From Parcubacteria group bacterium (GTDB lineage Bacteria > Patescibacteriota > Minisyncoccia > Phycocordibacterales > WO2-35-19), in NCBI GenBank assembly GCA_012514175.1, contig JAAZAU010000006.1, positions 1 to 40,862 on the forward strand: a stretch of 40,862 nucleotides of DNA. The letters run 5' to 3'. The notes under the pieces were generated by a model, which worked only from the letters and a program-made list of their open reading frames with translations, did no database searches and was not told the DNA's origin. Positions within the stretch are counted from its first letter, which is position 1. Each line of letters begins with the position of its first letter. Positions 26,190 through 35,631 of the stretch are shown in pieces. Both the position numbers and the translations under genes were made by a program.

Positions 26190-27150
26190 AATTTTTTATT
26201 GAATATAAATCTTCTTCCTCTTTGGCTTCTGCTTCTAACTTATCAAGAATTGGGGTTTCTTCTGCTATTTTTGTTTCTTCTGGGGATCTGTCATCAACAA
26301 GAACAGAATCTCTGTTTAACATATTTAAAATATCATGTAAATCTTCATTGGAAAAAAATTCAATCATAAGTTTGCCTCCATTATCTTTCTTTTCTATTTT
26401 CACTCTAGTGCCCAAAGATTCTGTAAACTTCTCTTCTAAATCTGAAATTTCGGGGTCTAACGAAGCATCAAATTTTCTGACACGCTCTATAGCAATCCTC
26501 CTAGCAGCTAGTTCCGCATCACGCACACTCATTTTCTGCAATACAATATCTTGGAAAAGCACTTTCTGCTCTTCTGGCCTATCAGTAAGCATAAGTAACG
26601 GTCTAGTGTGCCCTTCATTGATTTTCCCCTCTGATAAAGAGGTAAGCATTTCCTCTGGCAAGTCCAAAATGCGCATCGTATTGGTCACATAAACACGACT
26701 TTTCCCTACCTTCTGTGCTATTTGATGATGTTTGAAACCGAACTCGTCGGCGAGTCTTTTAAAAGCTTTAGCCCTTTCTACTGGATTTAAATCTTCTCTT
26801 TGGACATTTTCAATAATGGCTAATTCAAGCTTCATTAAATCATCACGATTGTCTTCTCCTTCTCCCATACGAATAATCACTGGCACTTGTAAAAGTCCGG
26901 CTAACTTAGAAGCACGCAATCTGCGCTCCCCTGCAATAAGTTCGTATTCAACCACCAAGCCGTCATCTTTTATGATTTCTTTTCTGGTAACCACCAAAGC
27001 CTGCAAAACACCATACTGCTTGATAGAATCAGATAAAGCCCTTAAGGCTTCTTCATCAAATTCACGTCTCGGTTGAAAAGGATTGGGTTTTATTTTATCT
27101 ACTTCCACCCAAAAAATAGAATTCTGATAAAAATTTGAAGTATTAGACAT
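26179..27150 (-). CDS. parB: ParB/Spo0J-family partition protein
   Basis: IKPNPFQPRREFDEEALRALSDSIKQYGVLQALVV, ELIAGERRLRASKLAGL, VGKSRVYVTNTMRILDLP. Confidence 0.95.
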   Translation of the reverse strand: MSNTSNFYQNSIFWVEVDKIKPNPFQPRREFDEEALRALSDSIKQYGVLQALVVTRKEIIKDDGLVVEYELIAGERRLRASKLAGLLQVPVIIRMGEGEDNRDDLMKLELAIIENVQREDLNPVERAKAFKRLADEFGFKHHQIAQKVGKSRVYVTNTMRILDLPEEMLTSLSEGKINEGHTRPLLMLTDRPEEQKVLFQDIVLQKMSVRDAELAARRIAIERVRKFDASLDPEISDLEEKFTESLGTRVKIEKKDNGGKLMIEFFSNEDLHDILNMLNRDSVLVDDRSPEETKIAEETPILDKLEAEAKEEEDLYSIKNFSV

Positions 27151-27267
27151 AAATACATTTTACATCATAAAAGGCAAAAATAAAAGTTTAAAAATTTTGA
27201 TTTTAGTGGATATTTACTGTATATTATCTGGTATACTCGTCTTCGCATAAAACCATAGCGAAGTAAC

Positions 27268-27351
27268 GCCGGAGTGGCGGAATGGTAGACGCGCACGACT
27301 CAAAATCGTGTCTCGCAAGGGGTGAGAGTTCAAGTCTCTCCTCCGGCACCA
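27268..27351 (+). tRNA. tRNA-Leu (anticodon CAA), CCA encoded
   Basis: acceptor GCCGGAG/CTCCGGC, anticodon stem CACGA/TCGTG with loop CTCAAAA, long variable arm, T-arm GAGAG-TTCAAGT-CTCTC. Confidence 0.95.
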
Positions 27352-27393
27352 ACATAGAATAAAATAAACTGAAAGGTTTTAATTAGTGTTTTT

Positions 27394-28296
27394 ATGTCAA
27401 AAAAACCTAAAATTATAGTAATACTAGGACCAACAGCTAGTGGAAAAAGTGATTTGGCTGTAACTTTGGCAAAAAAGATAGACGGAGAAATTATTTCCGC
27501 TGACTCAAGACAAGTCTATAAAGGGCTTGATATTGGTACCGGTAAAATTACCAATAAAGAAATGCAGGGTATCGCCCACCACTTGCTTGATATTGTTTCT
27601 CCAAAGAAAAAATTTTCTGCTTCTGATTTTAAAAAACTCGCTGAGCAAAAAATCCAAAAAATTTTAGACAATAAAAAAACACCTATCATTTGTGGTGGTA
27701 CTGGATTTTATATTGATGCTTTGTTGGGAGACAAACCAATACCAGAGGTTCCACCAGATGAAAAATTGCGAAAACAATTAGAGAAAAAAACGAATGAAGA
27801 ATTATTTGCAATTTTAAAAAAACTAGACCCAGAAAGAGCTAAAAATATTGATGCTAAAAATTCTAGACGTCTGATTCGCGCTATAGAAATATGCAAAAAG
27901 ATAGGACAAGTGCCTAAATTTCCAATAATAAATTCTAAATACCAAACTTTAAAAATAGGAATTAGAACAGAAGACAAAGAATTAAAGACTAGAATAAATA
28001 AAAGGATAAATAAGTGGTTCAAACAAGGGTTTTTAAAGGAAGTAGAAAGTCTCCACAAAAAAGGTCTGTCTTGGAAACGGATGGCAGAAATTGGTTTGGA
28101 ATACAAAATTGTTTCTTTGTTTTTACAAAACAAAATCTCTAAAGAAGAAATGGTAAACCTGATGCAATCCCAAACTTGGCAGTATGCCAAACGTCAAATG
28201 ACATGGTTTAAACGCGATAAACAAATAAATTGGTTTAAACTAAAAGAATTTTCAAAAATTCATAGAAAGGTAGAAAACTTTTTAAAACTTGATTAA
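27394..28296 (+). CDS. miaA: tRNA dimethylallyltransferase
   Basis: VILGPTASGKSDLAV, ISADSRQVYKGLDIGTGK, IICGGTGFYIDALL. Confidence 0.96.
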   Translation: MSKKPKIIVILGPTASGKSDLAVTLAKKIDGEIISADSRQVYKGLDIGTGKITNKEMQGIAHHLLDIVSPKKKFSASDFKKLAEQKIQKILDNKKTPIICGGTGFYIDALLGDKPIPEVPPDEKLRKQLEKKTNEELFAILKKLDPERAKNIDAKNSRRLIRAIEICKKIGQVPKFPIINSKYQTLKIGIRTEDKELKTRINKRINKWFKQGFLKEVESLHKKGLSWKRMAEIGLEYKIVSLFLQNKISKEEMVNLMQSQTWQYAKRQMTWFKRDKQINWFKLKEFSKIHRKVENFLKLD

Positions 28297-28317
28297 AATC
28301 GTTTTTTAACATAATAT
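28289..28317 (+). promoter_or_regulatory. promoter TTGATT-N17-TAATAT of the 39-aa ORF
   Basis: read directly. Confidence 0.6.
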
Positions 28318-28333
28318 CCAGACGGAGGGTTGT

Positions 28334-28453
28334 ATGACACGAAAAAATTTTATAGATGTTGTCACCTTCCTACCATGCCTGATTATTTGCAGTTTTATTG
28401 TGGTATACCTTTACCACAAAGGGAAAGGTATCCGAATCGGGTATGTCCAGTAG
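28334..28453 (+). CDS. 39-aa single-pass membrane miniprotein (not in ORF track)
   Basis: GGAGGG SD; MTRKNFIDVVTFLPCLIICSFIVVYLYHKGKGIRIGYVQ*; own promoter and terminator. Confidence 0.7.
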   Translation: MTRKNFIDVVTFLPCLIICSFIVVYLYHKGKGIRIGYVQ

Positions 28454-28472
28454 GTAGGTGAGAGACCCAAAC

Positions 28473-28506
28473 AGAAGCTTCAAACCGTTGGTGGTTTGAA
28501 GCTTCT
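28473..28506 (+). terminator. terminator AGAAGCTTCAAACC...GGTTTGAAGCTTCT-CTTTTATT
   Basis: perfect 14-bp stem with T-rich tail. Confidence 0.9.
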
Positions 28507-28521
28507 CTTTTATTATTAGAG

Positions 28522-28592
28522 CGGGTTCACGAGGACTCGAACCTCGATCAATCGTTTTGGAGACGATTATTCTACCATTGAACTATGAACCC
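28522..28592 (-). tRNA. tRNA-Trp (anticodon CCA), 3' CCA not encoded
   Basis: reverse complement GGGTTCATAGTTCAATGGTAGAATAATCGTCTCCAAAACGATTGATCGAGGTTCGAGTCCTCGTGAACCCG. Confidence 0.95.
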
Positions 28593-28639
28593 AGTGGTAA
28601 AAATATAACAAAAATAAGAGATTTAGGCTAGTTACCAAC

Positions 28640-29044
28640 TCACATTTTTATTGAAACCAAAGCAGATTTTATATTTTCAACAATCTCGTTAACGGTTACT
28701 AGAGATTTGGGCAGATATCTAAAAGCTCCCAGTTTCATACCCATTTGAATTTCTATCACACTGTCCAAATTAGAAACAATTATAATAGGAATATTTTTAA
28801 AATTTTCGTCGGACTTTATTTTTTTCAATATAGCAAAACCATCCATTTCGCCCGGCAAAAGTAAGTCTAAAAGAATAACATCTGGTTTTTTCCTTTCTAA
28901 AGCTTCAAAAGCTTCTGTATGATTTTTGGCTAACACAAAATCATAACCCAAACTTTGAAGTTTAGCGGAAACTAAATTAGAAAACACCTCATCATCTTCT
29001 ATGAGCAGAATATTCCTATTTTGAGTAGCAAAATCCTCTGTCAT
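28640..29044 (-). CDS. stand-alone response regulator receiver protein
   Basis: ILLIEDDEVFSNLVSAKL, PDVILLDLLLPGEMDGFAIL, IPIIIVSNLD, K in YLPKSL. Confidence 0.93.
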   Translation of the reverse strand: MTEDFATQNRNILLIEDDEVFSNLVSAKLQSLGYDFVLAKNHTEAFEALERKKPDVILLDLLLPGEMDGFAILKKIKSDENFKNIPIIIVSNLDSVIEIQMGMKLGAFRYLPKSLVTVNEIVENIKSALVSIKM

Positions 29045-29097
29045 AATGTTAGCTCGCTAAACCTAATTATACCACAAAATGAAAATTAAATCATCTA

Positions 29098-32000
29098 TTA
29101 TATCCACACATCATCGTTCACCACCTTGTTTTTACCAACCTTAATTTCAGATTGAGCCAAAACAGCCTTAGTTTCTGGGTCTTTTACGCTTAAAACATAA
29201 CGGCCAGGTTCAGCTTTCAAGAAGAATTTACCATCAAGCGAAGCGCGAGTGCGACCAAGAATTACTTCTTTTAGATTTTCATGATTAAGTTCAAGATTGA
29301 GACCTGGCAATAAAGTGGAATCAGTTTTAGAAAAAACCCGACCCCAAAGACGACCTTTAGGGAGAAAGAAACGTATAAGAACAACAAAAATATAAACAAC
29401 TAAGAGGATTTTGTTGAGAATAACTGGATTAGTGAAGCAAGCCAGAATGGTAAAGAAAAACCCAAACCAGAAAAGAATAGCTGAAACCCAGTGAACGAGA
29501 AGGTCTCTAACAGGGTGGAATTTAACATACTTTTGTTTTGCTTCTTGGTTCCAGTCGTAACCCAAAGGATCCATCGGGATGTTAGGATTAACAATCTCTG
29601 AATCATTTTTAATTTCAATAATTTCACCGTGATAAAGATTATCAAAGATACCATCGCTGGAACCAGTCTCTTTAGTTGACGGAAATTGGTAATGAGTCTT
29701 ATTTGCGGTGAGATAGTATCGGCCAGGAGGAGCTATAAAGCCAAAACGGCCCCAAAGATCAGTAAAGCATTGTTCTATTGGTTTTCTGGTTTCTGCATCA
29801 ACAAGTTGAACCAAAGCAGGATCCAAAGGTTGTTTACTTTGACTGTCATAAACAGTGCCCCAATATCGTTTTTTCTTGCGCAAACCAAGAAAACTTAAAA
29901 GTTGGAGCCAGGAGCGAGAAATAACCATCCAAAAATCTGAAAAACTCTTAATACGAGAAATGGTTTCTAGAATAATTGGAAATTGAAGCACTAAAGTAAT
30001 AGGAGCAATTACCAACAAGCTAACCAGCGTAACTATATTAGTAATTGCAGGATACTTGGCAAACCAATCTAAAAATTGAGAGAAATCGAAACTAATTCCC
30101 TTACCATCAACTTCTTGAGATTGTGGAGATTGTGAGTCTGAGTCTGGGGTTTCAGTTTCTTTTGACACTTCTGGAATGATAACATCTTCTGTCTCTTCTG
30201 GTGTGGGAATATCGTCTGATTCAACACTCCCCTTTGCATTGTCTTCTGTATTAGAAACAACGTTATCGGTAGATTGAGGAGCATCAAAATCTTCCGGAAG
30301 TTGCGGAGGTGTAGGAGGTGTAGGAGGTGTAGGAGTTATTTTACAACCATCAAGAAAAGCTTCATAAGTAAGAGTGGAATTTGGATCATCTATAGTGAAA
30401 TATAAATGGGATTGAATTGTGTGACGTTCAGCAAAAAAAACTTGAATTAAATGGGTATCCGAAAGATGGATATTTGCAGTTTTAGTATGAGCCCCATGAA
30501 TGCCATGATTGTCTACAACAAGTTTGCCATCAAGATAAACCCAAGAATCATCATCGGAAGAAATTCGTAGAGCGTAATCACCAGGTTGGCTAGTTGAGAC
30601 TTTGGAGGAATACATAGCGCCAAAATAAAAACTATGACCTTGGGTGTATTCTTCTGGCGCATAATCAAATGGGAAATAACTAGAACCGAATTTAAGATTA
30701 GGATCTACTTTTCCAAATTTGAAATACTTGTCATCATACCAGTCCGCTTTCCAAGGTGTTGTTTGGGAGAGTGGATCGCCATACTCATAACTCCAAAACA
30801 AACTAGGAACTTCCATATCAGGATGACTGGCTGGATAATCAAAATACCGACCATACCAACCAGCTAAACCGCTGTAATCTCTACAGTCTTCTTCAAAGGT
30901 CCGATTGAGTAGTTCGGCATTTTTTTTGTAATCTGCTTTCCATTCAGGATCATTAGCGGCAATAGCATCTGGAGTGCTAGGATCGTTAGTAATGGTAAAA
31001 ACAGAAGTATTACGACTACCACTGCCTCCTCCAGATGAAGGAGTCGGGGTAGACCCGCCACCACTTTCACCAATAGTAAGAGTTAAACCATAGGATGAAT
31101 CTGCGTTTGAGTTATAGGTGCCATCGGTAGCATTAATAAGCACTGTTTCAGGAGTGTAAAAAATAGCATCACAAGAAGCCCGACCTTTAGCAAAAGTTAG
31201 AGTTGTGGGGTTACCAAAAGGCACCGCTACCCCATCTTTGTCAGTGCAAGTTGGAACACCTCCAGCAGTTGAGGGGCCAGAGAGGGTTAAAGTTTTGTCA
31301 TAATAATAACTACCTTCTAAGTTGTTAAACGAATCTTGAGCCTCAAACCAAATGGTGGTGGTTGCGCCAACTGAAGTAGTGGTGCTATTTACATATTCAG
31401 TAAATTTAACATCATCTATCCAAAAAGCGTCTTCACCGGAAGCGTCAGTGTAATTTTTGACATATTTCCACCTAAAGTCACGAAGGCCAGCAGAAACAGG
31501 AAAAGACAAATGGGTCCAACCATCTTTATATTCAAGACCACTGAAAAGAAAGTCTGCCTTAATAGAATTACAATTTACTTTGTTGTCTATACAAAACAGT
31601 CCCACGTCATACGGCGAACCCTCTGTGTCTATTTTTGAACGAAACTCAATATTGCCCGGTCTATCAAAAGTATATGAAGTGTCTAGATATGTTTCTTCGT
31701 TATCAGAAATTGGTCCGCTTTTAGCTGAATAATAAAGGTTGCCAGACGAATTAGCTAAAGGTAAACCGAAAATTGAATAATCTGAAACATATGTGCTATG
31801 TTCATTATAACTAGCGACAAAAGGATTGATGGCATTAATACCTCCTCTTATCGCGTAAGTTCTATCTGAACCATTGACAACAGATTGTTTAAAAGATTCA
31901 GCACTCCAAGTGGTTCCACCATCAGTAGAAACTTTGAAATATATGTCAAAGAACGCATTGAATAAATCCCAACCACTACCAGACGTGTTTCTTGCATAAA

Positions 32001-35000
32001 TCACATAAATATCACCACTGGCTTCATCTATTAAAGTAGTTGGCAATTTAACCCAATCATTATCGTTTACAACGTTTGTTCCTTGATTCCAAGCTCTATC
32101 AACATCACCAAAGGTCCAAAATTCAATATCGTTGGTGGCATTACCCACATTATTAACTAAAGATAAATATATATCTCCAGAGCTTTTTTTAACCGTTCCA
32201 CTAAACCACGAACCCGAACTGTTAGCATCAACTAACGGAGTTACTGTCACCCAAGAACCAGACCAGGCATCAGTAGTTTCGTCATAAATCTGATAATCTA
32301 AATCATTATTTACAGTATCAGCTCTAATAGCCAACACATCACCATTAGTCTTTAGAGGTAACAATTGGATCTGGTCCTTAACATTACCAGTCCAACCATC
32401 ATTGCGTGGAGTCCAAGTAGCGCCCGAGTCTTCAGATTTGGCGACAACGCCACTAGCTGAACCTGAATAATTAGAAAAAGAAGCGCTTATGAAAATATTC
32501 CCTTCACTGTTTTTTACAATACTCGGTTTAAAAACTGATGACCCCGCGTTACCTGACATAACAGAAACCATATCTCCTTTCAGAGAATCATTTTCTGTAT
32601 CAAGATACGTATAATAAGCAGTTGCATCATCAGAAGTTGCGACAATATGAACAAGAGTTCCATTTTCATTTTCGGGAGTCCAACCATCATACCAAATTGA
32701 TACCTGATCCCAACTTAAAAGAGAATCAATAACAATTGGTTTTGACCACGTCAATCCTCCGTCGCTAGTTTTTCTATAAGCCAAAACACCATCTCCCGTT
32801 CTAACAACAAAATGATACCCTTTATCTTTATCAACAAAAACAAGAATTGGAGACTGATTATCAGCTTCCATAACATTTTTAGAATCTTTGTCTATAATAA
32901 TTTCCGAATCATACACCGAACCTTCAGTAGACCAATTTGCATCTCCCCCTGTGGTAAAACCTGCTGGAAGAGAAGAGCTTGAATCATTAAAATTTTCAAA
33001 ATATAAAGTATTCTTACCTCTAACAACAAGATGGTTTATTCCGGCAGATAAATTATTATCTAACTTTGCTAAATACCCTTCTCCGTCTTGTGAAAACACT
33101 TTACTAAAAGCATTTTGAGTAATCGGTAAATATACATCCGGATAGTAGATAACATCAGACGCGACACCACCAAAAACTATATTATCGTCATTATCTAAAG
33201 TCATAGCTCCACCCTGATAATAAATCCCATCGTGATAAAGATTACCGGCAACTCCAGAAAATACTGTTGACGCTTTAAGCACCGAAAGATCAGACGAAAA
33301 CTTTGATATGGCTGGTCCAGAAACATTATATTCAACTGAACTTACTGGATAAGGAAAACGTTCCATAAAAGCCCCAGGAGTTGTCGGGTATTCAGTAGTC
33401 CATGTTGAATTGTAGGTAAATTCAGTGTAACTACACATTATGATAATGTCTCCGTTTGAATCAATCGCCAAATTATTAAAAGGTGTAACTTGAGTATAAA
33501 GTTCTTCTTCACCTTGACCACCTAAAAAAGTAGAAGCAATTAGTCCAGTCAAATCAGAGTTTAAAATAGAAATAAAAAGATCAGCATCCCCATCAGAAAT
33601 AGTGTCATAAGCACCTGGAGTAACTGGTAAATCACCATATGTTAAACCACTCACTATCACGTTGCCAGAACCATCTATAATTAAATCATAAGCACTATTA
33701 CCTGAATCTCCTCCAAAATAAGTTCCCGCCATATAGGTAGAGAGATCATTTGAAAATTTTGCAATAAACAAATCTTTTTGTTCTGTTTGGTAAGCGGTAG
33801 TGCTTGCAAGACCTGCACCATCCGAAATACCGTAAACATAAATCTCATCAGAATCGTTTATGGCCAAAGAGTAAAACTGATCACTACCCGCTCCCCCAAA
33901 CAAAGTAGACGCTTCAAGAGATGAAAGATCCGAACTGAATTTAGAAACAAAAGGATCTTCTCCTCCACCAAAAGTAGTATCGTATGAGCCCACCACAGTT
34001 GGGAAATCAGAACTTGGAGTATGACCAGTTACAAATATTTTTCCAGCACTGTCAACGTCTACTGTTTTGAGATAATCATACTCAGAACCTCCCAAAAAAG
34101 TTGAGTATAAAAGTTCTGTAAGATTACTATTTAAAATAGAAATAAATCCATCTTGACCCCCATTAAAAGTAGTATCATAAGCACCTGGAGTTGTGGGGAA
34201 ACTGGAATTATCTGTCGTTCCTGCCACGACAACATTTCCATCTTTGTCAAAAACTAGGTTATAAACATAAGATTGGCTTTCTCCCAAAAGAGTAGAAGCA
34301 ATAAGCGTTGACATATCGGGACTAAATTTTGAAACAAAAGCCAAATAATCCCCTTCAGCGCCAGTGGTGTCCCAAGCTCCAACAGTGGTTGGGAAAAAAA
34401 GATAATCAATGTATCCTGTTACATAAATGTTGTTCAAATTATCAACCTCCACATCCGCAACAGTCATATATTCTCCGTTAGGAATCACTGTTCCTGCTAA
34501 CAAAGGATCAATTACCAACTCAAGACCTAAATCATAATCACCAACTTCAAAAGTATAAGTGTTATCGTCTATGATTTTATAAGCAACAGAAACCTCATGC
34601 CTTTGACCTGAAGCGTCAATTTGATAAGCAACAGGAGCAGTCATAGAAACATTACTGATTGGAGTAACGATAGACAAATCGCCACTTGAAGTGATAGAAA
34701 GATTTTCAGGTCCCTCAAGTTTTAATTTTATATTTTCTGGATTGCCACCTGGTTGAATCTTAAAAATTTTTTCTAAACTGGAAGCATTGAGATGAAGCTC
34801 TAAGTTAATATCTTTCCATAAATTTTTATAATTTAAATACTCGTAAGAGTAATTGCCAACTTCAGCTTTAGCGTTATTTTTGAAATGTGTCAGAGTGGCT
34901 TCTGAAGGATTTTCAGCTACAATTTCTACTTCTGGATTAAAATCCACAAATTTTTCATTAAAAGCAAAACCTTTGCGTCCAGAACGATTAGATCTCTCTA

Positions 35001-35325
35001 AAGAATCAGCCAACCTCTCCACTTCTCTAATATTTTTTTTGTTATTTTTCTCTTCTATGGAATAGGTGAGGCCGTCTTTCAAAACAAAAACCGAAGCAAC
35101 AGGAGTGGAAGTGTAAAATTCAACCGTCTCACTCTTAATTTGCCCTTGATTTTTAATAAAAGAAAAACCAAAATCAGAAACTTTGGTTTTGATTTCTTCT
35201 ATATCTGAAACCTTGGCTTGATTATAAAAACCAAACTCTGTTTTTTGAAAAGTAAAAAATATGGCGACTAAAATTAACACCACCAAAAGAACAACAACTT
35301 TATTATCTTTCACAAACTTAAGCAT
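29098..35325 (-). CDS. 2075-aa multidomain surface protein (SBBP-type beta-propeller repeats, BNR/Asp-box segments, PA14/fibro-slime-like domain, Pro-rich stalk, C-terminal TM segments and two carboxypeptidase-regulatory-like beta domains)
   Basis: N-terminal TM; repeated FPTTPGAYDTTFNGGQDGFISILNSNLT...LYSTFLGGS units; SxDxGxTW boxes; GWYGRYF...SDDDSWVYLDGKLVVDNHGIHG; WGTVYDSQSKQPLDPALVQLVDAETRKPI. Confidence 0.85.
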   Translation of the reverse strand: MLKFVKDNKVVVLLVVLILVAIFFTFQKTEFGFYNQAKVSDIEEIKTKVSDFGFSFIKNQGQIKSETVEFYTSTPVASVFVLKDGLTYSIEEKNNKKNIREVERLADSLERSNRSGRKGFAFNEKFVDFNPEVEIVAENPSEATLTHFKNNAKAEVGNYSYEYLNYKNLWKDINLELHLNASSLEKIFKIQPGGNPENIKLKLEGPENLSITSSGDLSIVTPISNVSMTAPVAYQIDASGQRHEVSVAYKIIDDNTYTFEVGDYDLGLELVIDPLLAGTVIPNGEYMTVADVEVDNLNNIYVTGYIDYLFFPTTVGAWDTTGAEGDYLAFVSKFSPDMSTLIASTLLGESQSYVYNLVFDKDGNVVVAGTTDNSSFPTTPGAYDTTFNGGQDGFISILNSNLTELLYSTFLGGSEYDYLKTVDVDSAGKIFVTGHTPSSDFPTVVGSYDTTFGGGEDPFVSKFSSDLSSLEASTLFGGAGSDQFYSLAINDSDEIYVYGISDGAGLASTTAYQTEQKDLFIAKFSNDLSTYMAGTYFGGDSGNSAYDLIIDGSGNVIVSGLTYGDLPVTPGAYDTISDGDADLFISILNSDLTGLIASTFLGGQGEEELYTQVTPFNNLAIDSNGDIIIMCSYTEFTYNSTWTTEYPTTPGAFMERFPYPVSSVEYNVSGPAISKFSSDLSVLKASTVFSGVAGNLYHDGIYYQGGAMTLDNDDNIVFGGVASDVIYYPDVYLPITQNAFSKVFSQDGEGYLAKLDNNLSAGINHLVVRGKNTLYFENFNDSSSSLPAGFTTGGDANWSTEGSVYDSEIIIDKDSKNVMEADNQSPILVFVDKDKGYHFVVRTGDGVLAYRKTSDGGLTWSKPIVIDSLLSWDQVSIWYDGWTPENENGTLVHIVATSDDATAYYTYLDTENDSLKGDMVSVMSGNAGSSVFKPSIVKNSEGNIFISASFSNYSGSASGVVAKSEDSGATWTPRNDGWTGNVKDQIQLLPLKTNGDVLAIRADTVNNDLDYQIYDETTDAWSGSWVTVTPLVDANSSGSWFSGTVKKSSGDIYLSLVNNVGNATNDIEFWTFGDVDRAWNQGTNVVNDNDWVKLPTTLIDEASGDIYVIYARNTSGSGWDLFNAFFDIYFKVSTDGGTTWSAESFKQSVVNGSDRTYAIRGGINAINPFVASYNEHSTYVSDYSIFGLPLANSSGNLYYSAKSGPISDNEETYLDTSYTFDRPGNIEFRSKIDTEGSPYDVGLFCIDNKVNCNSIKADFLFSGLEYKDGWTHLSFPVSAGLRDFRWKYVKNYTDASGEDAFWIDDVKFTEYVNSTTTSVGATTTIWFEAQDSFNNLEGSYYYDKTLTLSGPSTAGGVPTCTDKDGVAVPFGNPTTLTFAKGRASCDAIFYTPETVLINATDGTYNSNADSSYGLTLTIGESGGGSTPTPSSGGGSGSRNTSVFTITNDPSTPDAIAANDPEWKADYKKNAELLNRTFEEDCRDYSGLAGWYGRYFDYPASHPDMEVPSLFWSYEYGDPLSQTTPWKADWYDDKYFKFGKVDPNLKFGSSYFPFDYAPEEYTQGHSFYFGAMYSSKVSTSQPGDYALRISSDDDSWVYLDGKLVVDNHGIHGAHTKTANIHLSDTHLIQVFFAERHTIQSHLYFTIDDPNSTLTYEAFLDGCKITPTPPTPPTPPQLPEDFDAPQSTDNVVSNTEDNAKGSVESDDIPTPEETEDVIIPEVSKETETPDSDSQSPQSQEVDGKGISFDFSQFLDWFAKYPAITNIVTLVSLLVIAPITLVLQFPIILETISRIKSFSDFWMVISRSWLQLLSFLGLRKKKRYWGTVYDSQSKQPLDPALVQLVDAETRKPIEQCFTDLWGRFGFIAPPGRYYLTANKTHYQFPSTKETGSSDGIFDNLYHGEIIEIKNDSEIVNPNIPMDPLGYDWNQEAKQKYVKFHPVRDLLVHWVSAILFWFGFFFTILACFTNPVILNKILLVVYIFVVLIRFFLPKGRLWGRVFSKTDSTLLPGLNLELNHENLKEVILGRTRASLDGKFFLKAEPGRYVLSVKDPETKAVLAQSEIKVGKNKVVNDDVWI

Positions 35326-35390
35326 TTAGATTTTATTGGATAATTAAGTCTAATATTTAATATAATAACACACATAAATGAACACAAAAA

Positions 35391-35412
35391 ACTCACAGTG
35401 GATACTGTGAGT
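35391..35412. terminator. bidirectional terminator ACTCACAG-TGGATA-CTGTGAGT flanked by A/T tracts
   Basis: perfect 8-bp stem with T tract on both strands. Confidence 0.85.
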
Positions 35413-35438
35413 TTTTTTATTTTGGATAATATTAAAAA

Positions 35439-35621
35439 CTACTTTTTATTTTTAACTTTCTTTAAAGGCAATTTAACTTCCTTAAAAACCACTCTTTTAC
35501 GGAGTTTTTTGGAATACTTTTTGAGCTCAATTTTACGTTCCACTTTACGCTTATTTTTGCGTGTAAAATAAACCTCTCCGGTCTCTTTATTGGCTATCGC
35601 TATAAGTTGATCTTGTGACAT
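35439..35621 (-). CDS. rpmG: 50S ribosomal protein L33-like
   Basis: GEVYFTRKNKRKVERKIELKKYSKKLRKRVVFKE matches the L33 pattern; no zinc-ribbon cysteines. Confidence 0.75.
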   Translation of the reverse strand: MSQDQLIAIANKETGEVYFTRKNKRKVERKIELKKYSKKLRKRVVFKEVKLPLKKVKNKK

Positions 35622-35631
35622 AAACCTTATC

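Noticed and set aside
30300-30336. Short tandem repeat GGTGTAGGA x3
   Set aside because: Simply encodes the PTPPTPPTP stalk of the large surface protein.
29400-35065. Several 60-91 aa ORFs inside the 2075-aa gene on either strand
   Set aside because: Out-of-frame or antisense shadows of a coherent long CDS.
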